NCBI GenBank assembly: GCA_029990175.1
Contig: JARKIP010000022.1
Coordinates: 24,526,001-24,590,000 of the forward strand
Source of the DNA: Petunia secreta
Taxonomy: Eukaryota; Streptophyta; Magnoliopsida; Solanales; Solanaceae
DNA length: 64,000 nucleotides
Direction of reading: 5' to 3'
The translations under genes were made by a program, and so were the position numbers. This document shows, piece after piece, positions 23,815 to 34,554 of this stretch. Each line of letters opens with the position of its first letter. Position 1 is the first letter of the stretch. The notes beneath the pieces were generated by a model that worked only from the letters and a program-made list of their open reading frames with translations, searched no databases and was not told where the DNA came from.

Positions 23815-23824
23815 CTATTTATAG
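23815..23824 (-). promoter_or_regulatory. TATA box of the solo LTR
   Basis: On the minus strand CTATAAATAGG follows a GC-richer stretch, at the expected U3/R position of this LTR. Confidence 0.55.
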
Positions 23825-24968
23825 GAGTCCCATTTTAGGGTTCTCGAATGGAAATCCCCCAATTACCCAAAAGACCCATAACGGATCTAAATAGATAAGG
23901 TTGTACGACGAGGTGAGCTGGAGAGGGAGTGGGGTCACGAATTTTGAATGAATTTGGGGAAATCCCGTTGTGGGTGATGCGGGTAAAAGGTTTTTGAAAC
24001 GGGTCACGGAAGGGGGAATTTTGTTCTCCGTTCCTTTTCTTTGAATTGGGGAGGGAGTATAAACATATATGAGGGTTGCATGAATGAGCTGAAATTGGGC
24101 TATACATTGTAAATTTATCCCTTTTCTTTTAAAATTAGCAATTTAGTTATTTAAATTCCAAAATTAGCCCTTTAAATTAAATACACTTTATAATTTACTA
24201 TTAACTTAAAATTTGAGACAAAATTGGGTGTCAACAAAGACAAAGTTTCTTCATACGCTAGCGAGCCCCATCAAAACTTAGAAACAAGGCTTCTGTCCTC
24301 AATCAACTTAACATGCTTAGTTTTTAAAACATTTGAAGGCCTAAAACCTAATAACACACGACCTACAATGTATATCTCAGCAAGCTCGACCGCATCCATC
24401 TCATTAGACCACGAGGTCTTCTTCCTATCCGCCAATATATCCTCCAAATCAGCCATCAATATCCCCTTCCTTGGATACATTTGCTCTCCATCCTCTCCAG
24501 CAAAATAATCCCTAATCAGACGACTACCCGGTTCCTTCGTAGCTGCGTCGACAACAACCCTATCAACACTAGAAGTCCGTAACCCAGTGACAACACCAAA
24601 GATATCAAGATTAAAATGAACTTCATATCCTTGTATCGAAAATGTCACTGCATCTCGCCTCCTGGATTCAACTTCAGATAATAACATACAGTTGAAAAAA
24701 TAATCCAACAGGTTTGTTATATCTATATCCATAGACCTCCCAAACACACCATTTTTTAACTGTGCAAGTTGCTGAGTAGTTAAACCTTTCTTTATAACGT
24801 CGTGGAAGTGAGGATTCCCTCTCCAAGCTGCTTGCACATCGTACCAATTAGCGTAATCATTATAAAGTTTCCATGAGCCAGCCATCTTGTATAAAAATCA
24901 ACATAACAAACAAGAAACAAATCAATCAAGCTTCAAAAACAAGGGGAAAATCATATATCTCTGTAAAT

Positions 24969-25260
24969 CTTGACTATACCCAAGAGTTTCAAACCTAAAT
25001 CAACAAGACACTGAAATTTAACTAGAAACAAACCAACACTTGAAAGTATTGGCAATTTTCAATACTTTTACATCTGCTGTAGTAAACAACTTGCACACAA
25101 AGTCTACAACTCTTGGCAATAGCCAAGACTATAATTTCTGGTGGAAGCAACACTTGTAGGGAACATCTCGACAACTATTCGCAATAGACAACATTATAAG
25201 CTACTGCAGTAATTAACTTACAGACAAAGTCTATGCAACTCTTGGCCATAGGGAAGACTT
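24969..25260. repeat. Palindrome block D (upstream of the DUF1985/Ulp1 start codon)
   Basis: Diverged copies start near 24969, 25048, 25112, 25177 and 25241, spaced 79, 64, 65 and 64 bp. The best copy is CTTGGCAATAGCCAAGACTA at 25112. It lies between the ATG at 24885 and the LTR element at 25272. Confidence 0.8.
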
Positions 25261-25271
25261 TCATGCCTAAA

Positions 25272-25916
25272 TGATGCAATCAAAATTTGCGAAAGCAAAA
25301 TAAAGAGACGGAAGCGATAAAGTAAACACAACAATGAAAAAATAGGGATGGGGAAGAACAGAAATAGAAGAAAGAAAGGATATTTGATTCAAGCACGATT
25401 GAATATTCGGGAGAGAGAAAGAAACTTGAACCTATCAAGGATCCATAGTAGGATGAAATCCACTCAGTTCCAATCTTAAAAGGATACATGAAGCCTCAGG
25501 CTTCAACGAGAAAGGCTTGACCTCTTCTAACTTCTTCTTCTCTCAATTAAACATCAACTCAAAACTAAAGATTAAGCTTAGGATGAGACTATTTATAGTA
25601 GCTATGTATTTACAATAATAAATGGACAAAAATTCCCCTAAATCTAATTCTGGAAAGCTGCCTGACTGTTTCTTCATCGCGATAGCGTGGCTACTCTCGC
25701 GATCGCGTAGAGTATTTTGTTTCTTCATTGCGATCGTGTGGCTACACTCGCGATTGCGCAGAGTAATTTTTCCTAGAATTCCAGCAAGCTTGCATTTTGG
25801 TCGTTTTGACTTCTTTGACTTGAATCTTAGTTTCCAAGCTCTCTTTGAAGCATTTCAAGTTCCGCATGTTAAGCGTAAACTCCTCATGGCTTTGGATACC
25901 AATCCGGATTGCATCA
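25272..25916 (-). repeat. 3' LTR of the non-autonomous element
   Basis: 645 bp, on the minus strand TGATGCAATCC...TTGCATCA. It matches 29630-30254 with scattered differences and one extra block of about 20 bp (around 25725-25750). TATA box (minus) at 25590-25597; CGCGATCGCG-type motifs at about 25680-25760. Confidence 0.88.
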
Positions 25917-25932
25917 TCCTCCCCTTCTTGAA
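25917..25932 (-). other. Polypurine tract of the non-autonomous element
   Basis: On the minus strand TTCAAGAAGGGGAGGA directly precedes the LTR start TGATGC. Its last 13 bases are the same as the PPT of the element at 2122-9695. Confidence 0.8.
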
Positions 25933-26323
25933 AGGATTTCGTTCTCAAAATCAAACCAACAAGACCTACAAGCAAGACAAAGACAAACAAAACTTCCTAC
26001 TACAAGAGTTGGTTAGTGCCCAAAAGTGTAAAAAACACACTCTTATGGTAGAGCCAAGCATCAATATCAATCAAAAAACTTATGTCCCCAAAGGAAACAA
26101 CAACTTCTTGGCTCAACAAGGAAGTGAATCCAACACTAGGATAAGAAAAGAGATCAAAAGTGCATAAAACATGTAAGATGTAGCAATCAAATTCCTTACA
26201 CCCTACGCTCATGACCAACATACCAAGCCTTCAATGCATTTTTATCACAAGGTGACATCATGGCTTTGGCATTCTCAACACTCAAGGTGTGATCAACATA
26301 GGGAATAGAACAAGCAAAATAGT

Positions 26324-28477
26324 TCAAGCAACAACTAACATCAAAGACTCCACTCCCTTTAAGAGCACTCTTTTACACACCAAGAGATAGCTTCTCACCT
26401 CCAAATAACCTAGCTTCTCACCTACAAAATCACCTCCAAGACAATCCTCCTCACTAGACAAGCTCCAAATGGAGGTCTCAAATAATGGATTATCTATAGA
26501 GTTAAGCTTCCCAAACCATGGAGGTTCAAGCTCACACTCTCCTTTAGTTGAATGCACATCACCACCTCTTTCAAAATCCCCTTCAAACATAGGATTAGTG
26601 AAGACAAGTTAACCACCCATCAAAGGTGAGGCATCCAAACTAGAATCATCATCCACACTTGAGGAGTCATCGGATACAATTCGATCCATCTCATCCACTA
26701 GGGACTCCTCAAGGTCACCATCATCCTCACTACAACACATAAATCCACCATAGGCAATAACATCCATAAGGGTATGATCATACAACTCATCTTCCCCTTT
26801 ATCAAAGATTGGTGGTGTGTCATAACAAGGGTCACAAACAAGGTCAACTACAACATCCTCACTAAAGAGAGGTTCAATGAAAACCGAGCTCATATCATGA
26901 TGTGGCTTTTCAACCCTCTCAAGTAGTGGTTCACATTCACACACAAGTTGACCATTCGACTCTACACTAGTTGCAAACACATTGTAACCATACAAATTAT
27001 CAACTAGCATGGAGTTTTCACAAGCAATATCACAAGACAAGGAAGTATCATGCTCATGAGAAGAAGGACTAACACATACCTTTGAGTGGCCATCTTGCTC
27101 ACTCAATGCACTTGAAGTGTCATGGGTAGTTCCTCCAACTCGAAGCTCACATTCCAGATCTTCTTCACCTTGCCCTTCCACATTGGAACATGGTTGAGGC
27201 TCCATTGGTTTGCCTCCAAGAGTACCTACACAAGATCTCAAATAAGTAGAAGAAAAAGATAAAAGGCTAAGGTTAGAATAAGGGGTGTCCTCACTCTCAA
27301 TGATTCGTTTTCCCTCTTTTTTTCCCTCATTTTCTTTTCAAGGTCGGGTGTAGATTCGGGTGGTGACAACACACTCACATCACTCAACACAACCTCTCCT
27401 TTTTCCACTCGAGAGTTGTCACCGGTCACTCCCTTACTCCTCTCAATCTTTTGTCTCTCAAATTCGGGCGAATTGGGACGAGGCCCAAGAATACCCATAG
27501 CCAGAGTACGTGGACTTTTAACATCAACCCGGAATCTAGGACTTCGAAACTCATCATGTGATGTCTCCTTCTTCTTTGTTGGTGAACCACTTAACTTTAA
27601 TGCAAATGGCATCGGTATCTCCAATCTTGAGCAAGCATCCTTCATTACCATTCACCTAATCAACGAACCTACTTCTACCCAGGTCTCGTATAGGTACATC
27701 CAAGAAAGAACTTGAATGCCCAAGAGTATCAACACCAAAAACTTAGGTCTCCCTTATCCCTCCTCTCCTAGCAAGATTGCTAGAGTAACTTCCACTTCCT
27801 GTCACTCTTCCAACATTAGAAATGTTGTTGGAAGTCGAGGAAGAACCCTTGCCATAGTTACTATAAGTGCCTCTCGCCTTGGTTTCATAGCCCATAGCAC
27901 TACTCCTACTACAACTATCCAATCCTCTCATGGCATTGATAGAACAATATAGCCCCTTTGTAGCAAAAGCAACACCATCTCTCATACCACCCTCTACATG
28001 GGAATTAGAAGCATTAGGTCACCTAGCGTACCTAGAAGGTGCAAGCTTCTTCTTTCCCATGGAACAACCAGCACCTCCTCCCATGCTAATGGAAGGACCT
28101 CTACTACTCTCTTGTACACCATTAGCAACACCAAGAGAAGATAAATGAATAATGCGTATAATCAACTTCATCATCAATTCCCTCTATGTCACTATCAACA
28201 TGTTCGTATTCATCACAAGTAGAGTAAGTAGGATCAATGTACCTTGAAGCGTCACCATCTTCGTATTCTTGACCAGAAGCATAAGGATCTTCACATTCGT
28301 CTTCACAAGCCCCATAGTCTTCATCAATCTCATAGTCAACGTAGTGACCCCTTCATCCTCATACGAACCATAGTTCCCTAAATCATCATAGCAATACCCA
28401 TCATAACCGTCATAGGAACCATAGTCTCCATCATCTCCACACGAACCATACCCTCCACAATCATCATCCGAAGCCAT
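26324..28477 (-). pseudogene. Private acidic ORF(s) of the non-autonomous LTR element, function unknown
   Basis: The minus strand starts MASDDDCGGYGSCGDDGDYG at 28477, a repeat-rich acidic Gly/Tyr/Asp segment. It continues after frame changes with a Ser/Gly/Asn-rich stretch (27743-27985), a basic segment with FRSPRFRVD and EKKMREKKREN (27238-27651), and a long acidic segment rich in Asp/Glu/Ser/Cys (26609-27241, ending SSLDASPLMGG). A further ORF (26324-26590) follows. I do not recognise a known domain: there are no zinc knuckles, DSG protease or YxDD motif. It occupies the place of gag-pol. It may be an unrelated protein carried by the element or a structural protein too diverged to identify. 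Probably broken in this copy. Confidence 0.45.
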
Positions 28478-29614
28478 AGTTGTAACAATAAAGAGGAAAG
28501 GACCTCACAATTTCACTCCCTCACGTGTATCACTCAAAAGATGCCACACAATTTTCTTTCCGCTCATGTATACACTCAAGGTCGTTGGCTTTTATGACCA
28601 CAGTCTATTGTTCTCACCACTCTCACCTTTTTCCTCTCAAAGATGGCCTTATCCCCTTTATAGGAACCAAAGTGATAAGATCAACAACTAGCACGTCCAA
28701 GAATAGGTTCGGAATGGATTTTAGAAGACACCAAAGACACAAATAAGGACACAATGAACTAGGAACAAAGAAAACAAGCAACGAAACTCAAAGAGAAAAG
28801 TTACAAAACCACTAAGGAAGTAACACAAGAAAGGCTCGAATCGAATTGGCACGAAACAGATTCGGATTTGGATGAAGTTTTGTTTATGATCTAGAAAACC
28901 ACCATATTTGATGAAATGATTGGAGTTTTGATGATTGGAAACTGTCCAGAAGCTGTTGCGAACAATCTATCAAGAAACTGTTTTTCTAGAAAAATGTTAT
29001 TCTTCGCTATCGCGTGAGGAAGGTCGCGTTCGCATAGAACAAAGAAATCCAAAATTGTTTTTTCTCTTCACTATCACGCTAGACTCTGTGCATTCACGTT
29101 GAGTAAAAAAAAAATTTCCCAGCGCAGTCGCGCCCTGGCTTGCACGATCGAACAGCTCTGCTGCAGCTGAACCGAAATCCGATTTTTAACTTCAACTTTC
29201 CACTTGAATCACCTCGATTCAACTCATTTTTCAATTTCCAAGTTACCCAAAGTTGTATAATGTGTTTCCCAACAAACCCCGATGAATTTCACGTTCAAAC
29301 AAACAATCAAACTCAAGAATCAATGTCTTCAAGCTCAAGAATAAGGGTTTCGAAAAATGGGAACTTTGATTTTCAAATTTTCAATCAATAACACCAAAAT
29401 GTGTTATGAGAGTACCAAATCAATGGGAAAACAATATAAAACAATCCCCAACACTTTTCAAAGGATGGGAAATTCGTTTCACAACATGAATCTTCAATTT
29501 TTTTTCTTTTCTTCCTTTTTTTCCTTCAAGAACAAGAACAACAATAACAATAAACTAAACTAAAAGATAAGATGAACAAGGATCGAGGGTTTGTTAGAAC
29601 AAATCCCGAGCCTT

Positions 29615-29626
29615 GCTCTGATACCG
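29615..29626 (-). other. Primer binding site of the non-autonomous element
   Basis: On the minus strand CGGTATCAGAGC follows the 5' LTR end (TTTCATCA), with one mismatch to the usual TGGTATCAGAGC. The next bases, AAGGCT, are the same as after the PBS at 2873-2884. Confidence 0.78.
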
Positions 29627-29629
29627 AGC

Positions 29630-30254
29630 TGATGAAATCCAAACACGCAGAAGCAAAATAAAGAGATGGAAGCAATAAAGTAAATACAACAATGAGAAAA
29701 TAGGGACGGGGAAGAATAGAAATAGAAGAAAGAAAAGATATTTGATTCAAACACGATTGATTATCTGGGAGAGAGAAAGAAACTTGAACCTATCGAGGAT
29801 CCATACTAGGATGACATCCACTCGGTTCCAAGCTAAAAGGGATACACGAAGCCTCGGGCATTAATGAGAAGGGCTGGGCCTCTTCTAAGTTCTTCTTCTC
29901 TCAATTAAACATCAACTCAAAACTAAAGATTAAGCTTATAATGAGACTATTTATAGTAGCTACGTATTTACAATGATAAATGGACAAAAATGCCCCTGAA
30001 GCTAATTCTGGAACGCTGCCTGACTGTTTCTTCATCACGATCGCGTGGCTACTCTCGCGATCGCGTAGAGTATTTTGTTTCTTCATTGCGATCGCGCAGA
30101 GTAATTTTTTCCAGAATTCCAGCAAGCTTGCATTTCGGTCTTTTGGACTTCTTTGACTTGAATCTTGGTTTTCAAGCTCTCTTTGAAGCATTTCAAGTTC
30201 TGCATGTTGAGTGTAAACTCCTCACAGCTTTGGATACCAATCCGGATTGCATCA
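29630..30254 (-). repeat. 5' LTR of the non-autonomous element
   Basis: 625 bp, the partner of 25272-25916. TATA box (minus) at 29948-29955. CGCGATCGCG-type motifs at about 30035-30095. Confidence 0.88.
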
Positions 30255-30259
30255 CTAAC

Positions 30260-30960
30260 TCAAACAAACACCACAGATTCAACTATAATAAACCATCACC
30301 TTAACCATGCATGGCCATAGACAAACACAAACTCAAAAATCTAAACAAGAATTTCCTATAAACAAGACTTTTATACTAACACCATTCCAAAAAATAAAAA
30401 AACACAGAAAAAATAATACCCTTTCATGCAAATACGCTTAAATGCAAATAAATGAACATAATACACAAACAATCACCGACGAAATCAACATATTTCGTAA
30501 TTTTAACAAAATACAAACTATACATAACATATTCCATACAAAAACAACTAATATACATTAAACTTCCTCATAAATAATAAATTTAACACCACACACACTG
30601 TAAAATCAAAAATAAACTTCATAAAAATGAAAATAACAAAGTAAAATAACTTACAAAAGGCAACTGTGTCTTTTAAATGATTGAAAATTCAAGAGTTTGT
30701 TGTGAAACTTTAGTTAGGTTTTTGGTACACCAGTTGTAGTGCAATAATAGAGGAGAAAAAGTGAGAGAAAAGCTGTTATGACTTGTGATTTTTGATATGA
30801 CGATTGACGAGCACACTGATAGAGGAGAAGAAGAGGGAGAAATTTTTTTGTGGAAATGAAAAGACGCCTGGAGTTTAAATATATTTAATTAAAAAATATA
30901 AATAAAACCGTCTGGGCAATTTTATAAACGGTTCCAAATATTTTTTAAAAATTAAATATC
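30260..30960 (-). other. Probable MULE 5' leader/promoter and possible terminal inverted repeat
   Basis: No gene is seen. On the minus strand, 30665-30870 is pyrimidine-rich (TTTCTCCCTCTTCTTCTCCTC) and resembles stretches just inside the MULE ends at 34440-34560 and 44730-44800, so it may be the transcribed leader of the Ulp1 gene. At about 30913-30940, CTGGGCAATTTTATAAACGG resembles GGGCAATTTTGCTAAACCAC in the end at 46345-46365, a possible remnant of a MULE terminus. Tentative. Confidence 0.35.
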
Positions 30961-30984
30961 ATGTGAAAACTTAATACCACAAAG

Positions 30985-31665
30985 TATTGGCAATAGCCAA
31001 GACTTCACACTCACATAGTTCAATATTTCAATTTAAAAATACCAAAAGTCTTGGAAAAAGGCAAGACTTCCTAACAAATACCACATGCTTTATAATTTTT
31101 AAAGTAATAATAACTAAACTAATAATACTATAAAATTAAAATAAGCCTGTCAATAACAGTTATTTATTAATTTTCAAATACTAACTTCACGAATATTAAA
31201 TATTTTTATAAATCAAAACGTCATCTTTTGGTACAAAATATTGGAAATTACCAAAACTTCAGTGATGGAATGTTCATATTACCAATACGTTCAACTGATA
31301 GCAATAGCCAAGACTTTACACACGTCAAGATAACCAATTCAATTGTTCTTGACGAAAAAGTATTGTCAAAAGACAAGACTTGCCAGCTAATCTCTTAAGA
31401 ACAAAACAACTAAAATGCCTTGAAGGCTTGCAAATGCCAACACTTGCACCTCATCCAATTGAAAACAATACAAATCTTAAAATAAAAAAAAAATATTAAA
31501 CATCCAAGTGTATTTATTTACATAAACATAACAAACACAGAAAATACAAAACAAATATTATCAATAGACTGAACTCTTGGCAATAGCCAATAGCCAACAC
31601 TTTACACTGATACCCATAACCAGTTCAATTTAACTTGACCCAAAAGTCTTTTCAACAGGTAAGAC
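30985..31665. repeat. Palindrome block E (3' of the second DUF1985 gene)
   Basis: Diverged palindromes start near 30985, 31049, 31239, 31298, 31361, 31427, 31575 and 31645. Adjacent ones are mostly 59-70 bp apart. Examples are ATTGGCAATAGCCAAGACTT at 30985 and AGCAATAGCCAAGACTTT near 31300. The surrounding sequence is very AT-rich. Confidence 0.75.
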
Positions 31666-31762
31666 TTCCTACCAAACGTATAAATAAGGTTTCTAACTCT
31701 CAGTGGCTTTCTCTAACTCTTTTGCAGTACTAAAAGTATCATTTGGACTACTACAAGATACA

Positions 31763-33690
31763 TCACATTTGGCTGCCACCTTCATCAGAAGATATTGGTT
31801 GACTTATAAAATCATCCACCGCATCTAAATGAACATGATCATGATCAGATGACTCAATATCCCTTACTTGCAAAATTTGAAAAAGGCAACAATGACAACA
31901 CATAACAACAAATAAATGAAACATTAATGGAAAGACCATATACAAACATACTTCTTTGCCGCTCAGTACTTCAACATCTCCTGGTTGGGAAAATATAATA
32001 ATCTCTCCACTTTGGAGTTTAGCAAGAATCTGAGAAGCAGTTTCTACAACAACATCAGCACCTTCTGCTTGATAGCTTTTTATACCAACACCTGGAGCGT
32101 CCAATTTCGCAACTCCCACATTATTCATTGATTCCAATGCACCCAGAATCCCTTCTATATAAGCCACCTTCAAAACTTTTGTTAAACATAGCAACATGCT
32201 CCAAGACCGAGTCGACCTTGGAATTCATACATTGAACAGGAATAAACTGAAGTCAGCAATTAATATTCAAAGGACACTATAAGAAAATTGATATTACGAT
32301 CAAAATAGCAAACAAATATTACTGTCACACGTGCAACCAAATTAGAGAAGTCATCATCTAATCGTTTGTTTAAAGTATCATTAACACGCTGCACAAATAT
32401 TTACACAGAATTATAAAATATAATAAGAATTTAATAAACAATACAAGCAACAAGCAACTATTACATACATCAAAAACCAAATTCACTAAACCCAAAGGAA
32501 AAGTTGCACAACTATCAGCACCAACGTCACATAAAAGCTGCAACTGAACGGGCAGATGTTTCCTCTCTTCATCCGTAGCAACAAGTGGTTCCATCTTAAA
32601 CGAATCAAACTCCTAATAAAATAAGACATAAAAACCAAAACAAAATATTACATGCATATCGAAAATCAAAAATCAAAACAAACACAAGGAATAAGAAATT
32701 ACAGAAAATGCATGGAAATATTTCTCGACAAGAGTTGAGAAACGAGGTTGCCTCAAATTACACCAACAAAGCATCCACAGAAATGTCTGAGGCTTAGATT
32801 CTGCATATGCTCGAAATGCAGGGAACACTTCCAACACTCGCACATTCAACACGAAGGGGAAACCGATCAAACAATACCACTCCTCAATTTTTGGAGGCTC
32901 CGACTTAATTTGTTGAAGACAATTTCTAAGAGACCCAACCAACCACTTGAACCAAGGTACCACAAGGGTAACTGTAACAAAGCTCATCATTATCAATCAC
33001 TTTCATCAAGTGACTGCTCACCTCACAATCCTCAGACTAACCCAATAGAACCCTCTCAACAATGTAAACTTTAGTAAGCTTAACGGCATCACCATCATTG
33101 TCCCAAAAAGGCTGCAAAAGGCTGCACGGATCAATGCTAAGAAATCTCTTCAGACAATTTGATTATGCAATAACTTGAGAAATAACGATTTAAAAGACGA
33201 TTAGGACGAGAAGATACAATACTAAAATCGCCCGGAGAAACACCTAAACCCGTAATCAAGTTAAACCCATCCAAGTCAAATACACATTGGTGACCACACA
33301 TACTAAACCTAATAACCATATCATCCACACAATAAGTCTTTGAAAGCATCATGCAATGCACGATATTTCAAGAAAAATTCGGATCACCCAGCTCCATAAG
33401 TTTGCCGAAAACTCCACCTTTCAACAACGTCAACTGCTGCTCCATCAAAAGTTTACTAACCAAACTAATATACTTCCATCACCACCCCAAAAACCTTTGG
33501 CGTCAAATCAATGCACAAACTTAAATATTTGATCTCCTTCCAATGGCAACAAAAAATAAAATATGCATGTTCAACAACACTGTCAGAAATATGATAAGAA
33601 AACATCAAGGAAAGACAAGGGAACATACATTACGACGGGCCATCATGAACTCACGATTAATATGCACAAAAATTCCTGTGACATCACCAT
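31763..33690 (-). pseudogene. Second DUF1985-like MULE gene, without protease domain
   Basis: On the minus strand a first piece reads FVHINREFMMARRN and ends at a plausible donor (33636). Exonic pieces follow: LLMEQQLTLLKGGVFGKLMEL (about 33400-33470), MVIRFSMCGHQCVFDLDGFNLITGLGVSPGDF (33137-33361), IEEWYCLIGFPFVLNVRVLEVFPAF (32673-32996), a segment at 32370-32594 and a last one ending DDFISQPISSDEGGSQM at 31763. It parallels the DUF1985 part of the gene at 16866-24885 (QLKNGVFGR, FNLDIFGVVTGL, LTGFPFAFVVWGWDIFP). No HxxxxD/DCG peptidase part follows before the next palindrome block. Stops and frame changes (about 32997-33130) indicate decay. Function of DUF1985 is unknown. Confidence 0.7.
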
Positions 33691-33800
33691 AATTAAAAGT
33701 CAACAAGCCAAAAATAAACACAACTAAAAAACACAAAAAAGTTTAGAGATGACTTTAAACTCTACTGAAATAGCCAACTTTACAAAAAGTCTATGCAACT

Positions 33801-34207
33801 CTTGGTAATAGGCAAGACTTTAATTTATGCTTAAAATGGACCTTACACTAAAAAATCTCTAAAAGTATTGGCAATTGCCAAGACTTTAAACTATACTGCA
33901 ATAAGCAACTTTAGAAAAAGTCTATCCAACTCTTGACAATAGCCAATACTTTAATTTGTGCCGCAAAAGGAACCTTACACTGAAAATGGCTAAGGTTATT
34001 GGAAATTGCCAACACTTTTACCTATACTACAGTTTGAAGAGTAAATCTTTGCAACTATTGGAAATAGCCAAGACTCTCGGTTCTGGTGGAAACGACACCT
34101 TACACAAAATATCTCAACACGTATTGGCAACAGCCAAGACTTTAAACTCTTATACAATAAACAACTTGCAGAAAAGTTTATGCAACTATTGGCCATTGCC
34201 AAGACTT
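33801..34207. repeat. Palindrome block F (5' of the second DUF1985 gene)
   Basis: Seven copies start at 33801, 33867, 33932, 33998, 34057, 34123 and 34188, with intervals 66, 65, 66, 59, 66 and 65 bp. The most regular block on this element; example ATTGGCAATTGCCAAGACTT at 33867. Confidence 0.9.
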
Positions 34208-34554
34208 TAAGTTCTATATAATAAAAACCTTCAAATCACCGGAATCAAACAAACACAACAAAAAAAAAATCAACAGAAACCTCAAACATAAATCAACGAT
34301 CATAGAGTAAAATGGAAATAACTAACAGATAAATATATAAACAATAAGTATACAAATAAAATTGCACGAAAGAATAAATGCGGATAAATAATTACGTTCA
34401 ATAAAAATAACGATTTAAACAAAAAAAAAACAACAAAACACGAAAAAGAGAGAAAACAAACCTCAAATATCCGGTACAGAACGAAGAAACAAAAGGAAGA
34501 GACAATGAATGGGGAAAGAGAGAAAGAAAGCCGTTCAGTGTGAATTAAGTTTAC

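Larger units (their letters stand above)
20202..24236 (-). mobile_element. Solo LTR of an Ogre/Tat-type retrotransposon (4035 bp)
   Basis: On the minus strand it starts TGTTGACACCCAATTTTG and ends GGTTCAACA, flanked by the perfect 5-bp duplication AAGAC (20197-20201 and 24237-24241). No PBS, PPT or gag/pol sequence is found, so it is a single LTR, presumably left by LTR-LTR recombination. The long LTR, the TGTTGACACCCAATTTT start and the GGAGTCGCCACCTAATTTTAGG motif near its end (about 20290-20325) are typical of Ogre/Tat LTRs (family knowledge). A TATA box (CTATAAATAGG, minus) lies about 410 bp from its start. It interrupts the DUF1985 exon; coding similarity resumes exactly on both sides. 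Confidence 0.88.
16866..24885 (-). pseudogene. KAONASHI-like MULE gene: DUF1985-like domain plus Ulp1/C48 cysteine protease
   Basis: The minus strand starts with MAGSWKLYNDYANW at 24885. A first exon (DUF1985-like: VFGRSMDIDITNLLDYFFNC, VHFNLDIFGVVTGL, LTGFPFAFVVWGWDIFPAY) runs to about 19964, split by a solo LTR at 20202-24236. Exons follow at about 19743-19873, 18904-19645, 18259-18616, 18109-18234, 17238-17749 and 16866-17118, with GT/AG-like borders. The last two carry the peptidase: H in THYILGVF (17459-17461), D in EIYDS (17408-17410) and C in VDCGVFVVRF (17109-17111), the Ulp1 triad that cleaves SUMO-like tails. The middle exon is acidic and low-complexity, and a basic KPVGKRKV is near 18560. 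Stops occur at 24271-24273, in the 17238-17749 exon (after RAFKDN) and at 17037-17039; there is a frame change near 19260-19340. Such Ulp1 genes are known as cargo of MULEs in Arabidopsis (KAONASHI). Exon borders are my inference. Confidence 0.82.
25272..30254 (-). mobile_element. Non-autonomous LTR retrotransposon (LARD-like), relative of the element at 2122-9695
   Basis: 4983 bp on the minus strand. 3' LTR 25272-25916, PPT, internal region, PBS and 5' LTR 29630-30254, flanked by CTAAA (25267-25271) and CTAAC (30255-30259), a one-mismatch TSD. No RT, RNase H, integrase or gag core can be recognised. Instead there is a private acidic ORF. PPT, PBS flank (TATCAGAGCAAGGCT), leader and LTR motifs (TGATGC ends, CGCGATCGCG, AGAGTATTTTGTTTCTTC-type repeats) match or resemble the coding element at 2122-9695, suggesting mobilisation by that family's enzymes. 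It sits between the MULE gene and its presumed 5' leader. Confidence 0.85.

Noticed and set aside
33801..34207. Regularly spaced short repeats resembling a CRISPR array
   Set aside because: The repeats are palindromes of variable sequence with partly similar spacers, they lie in eukaryotic transposon DNA and there are no cas genes.
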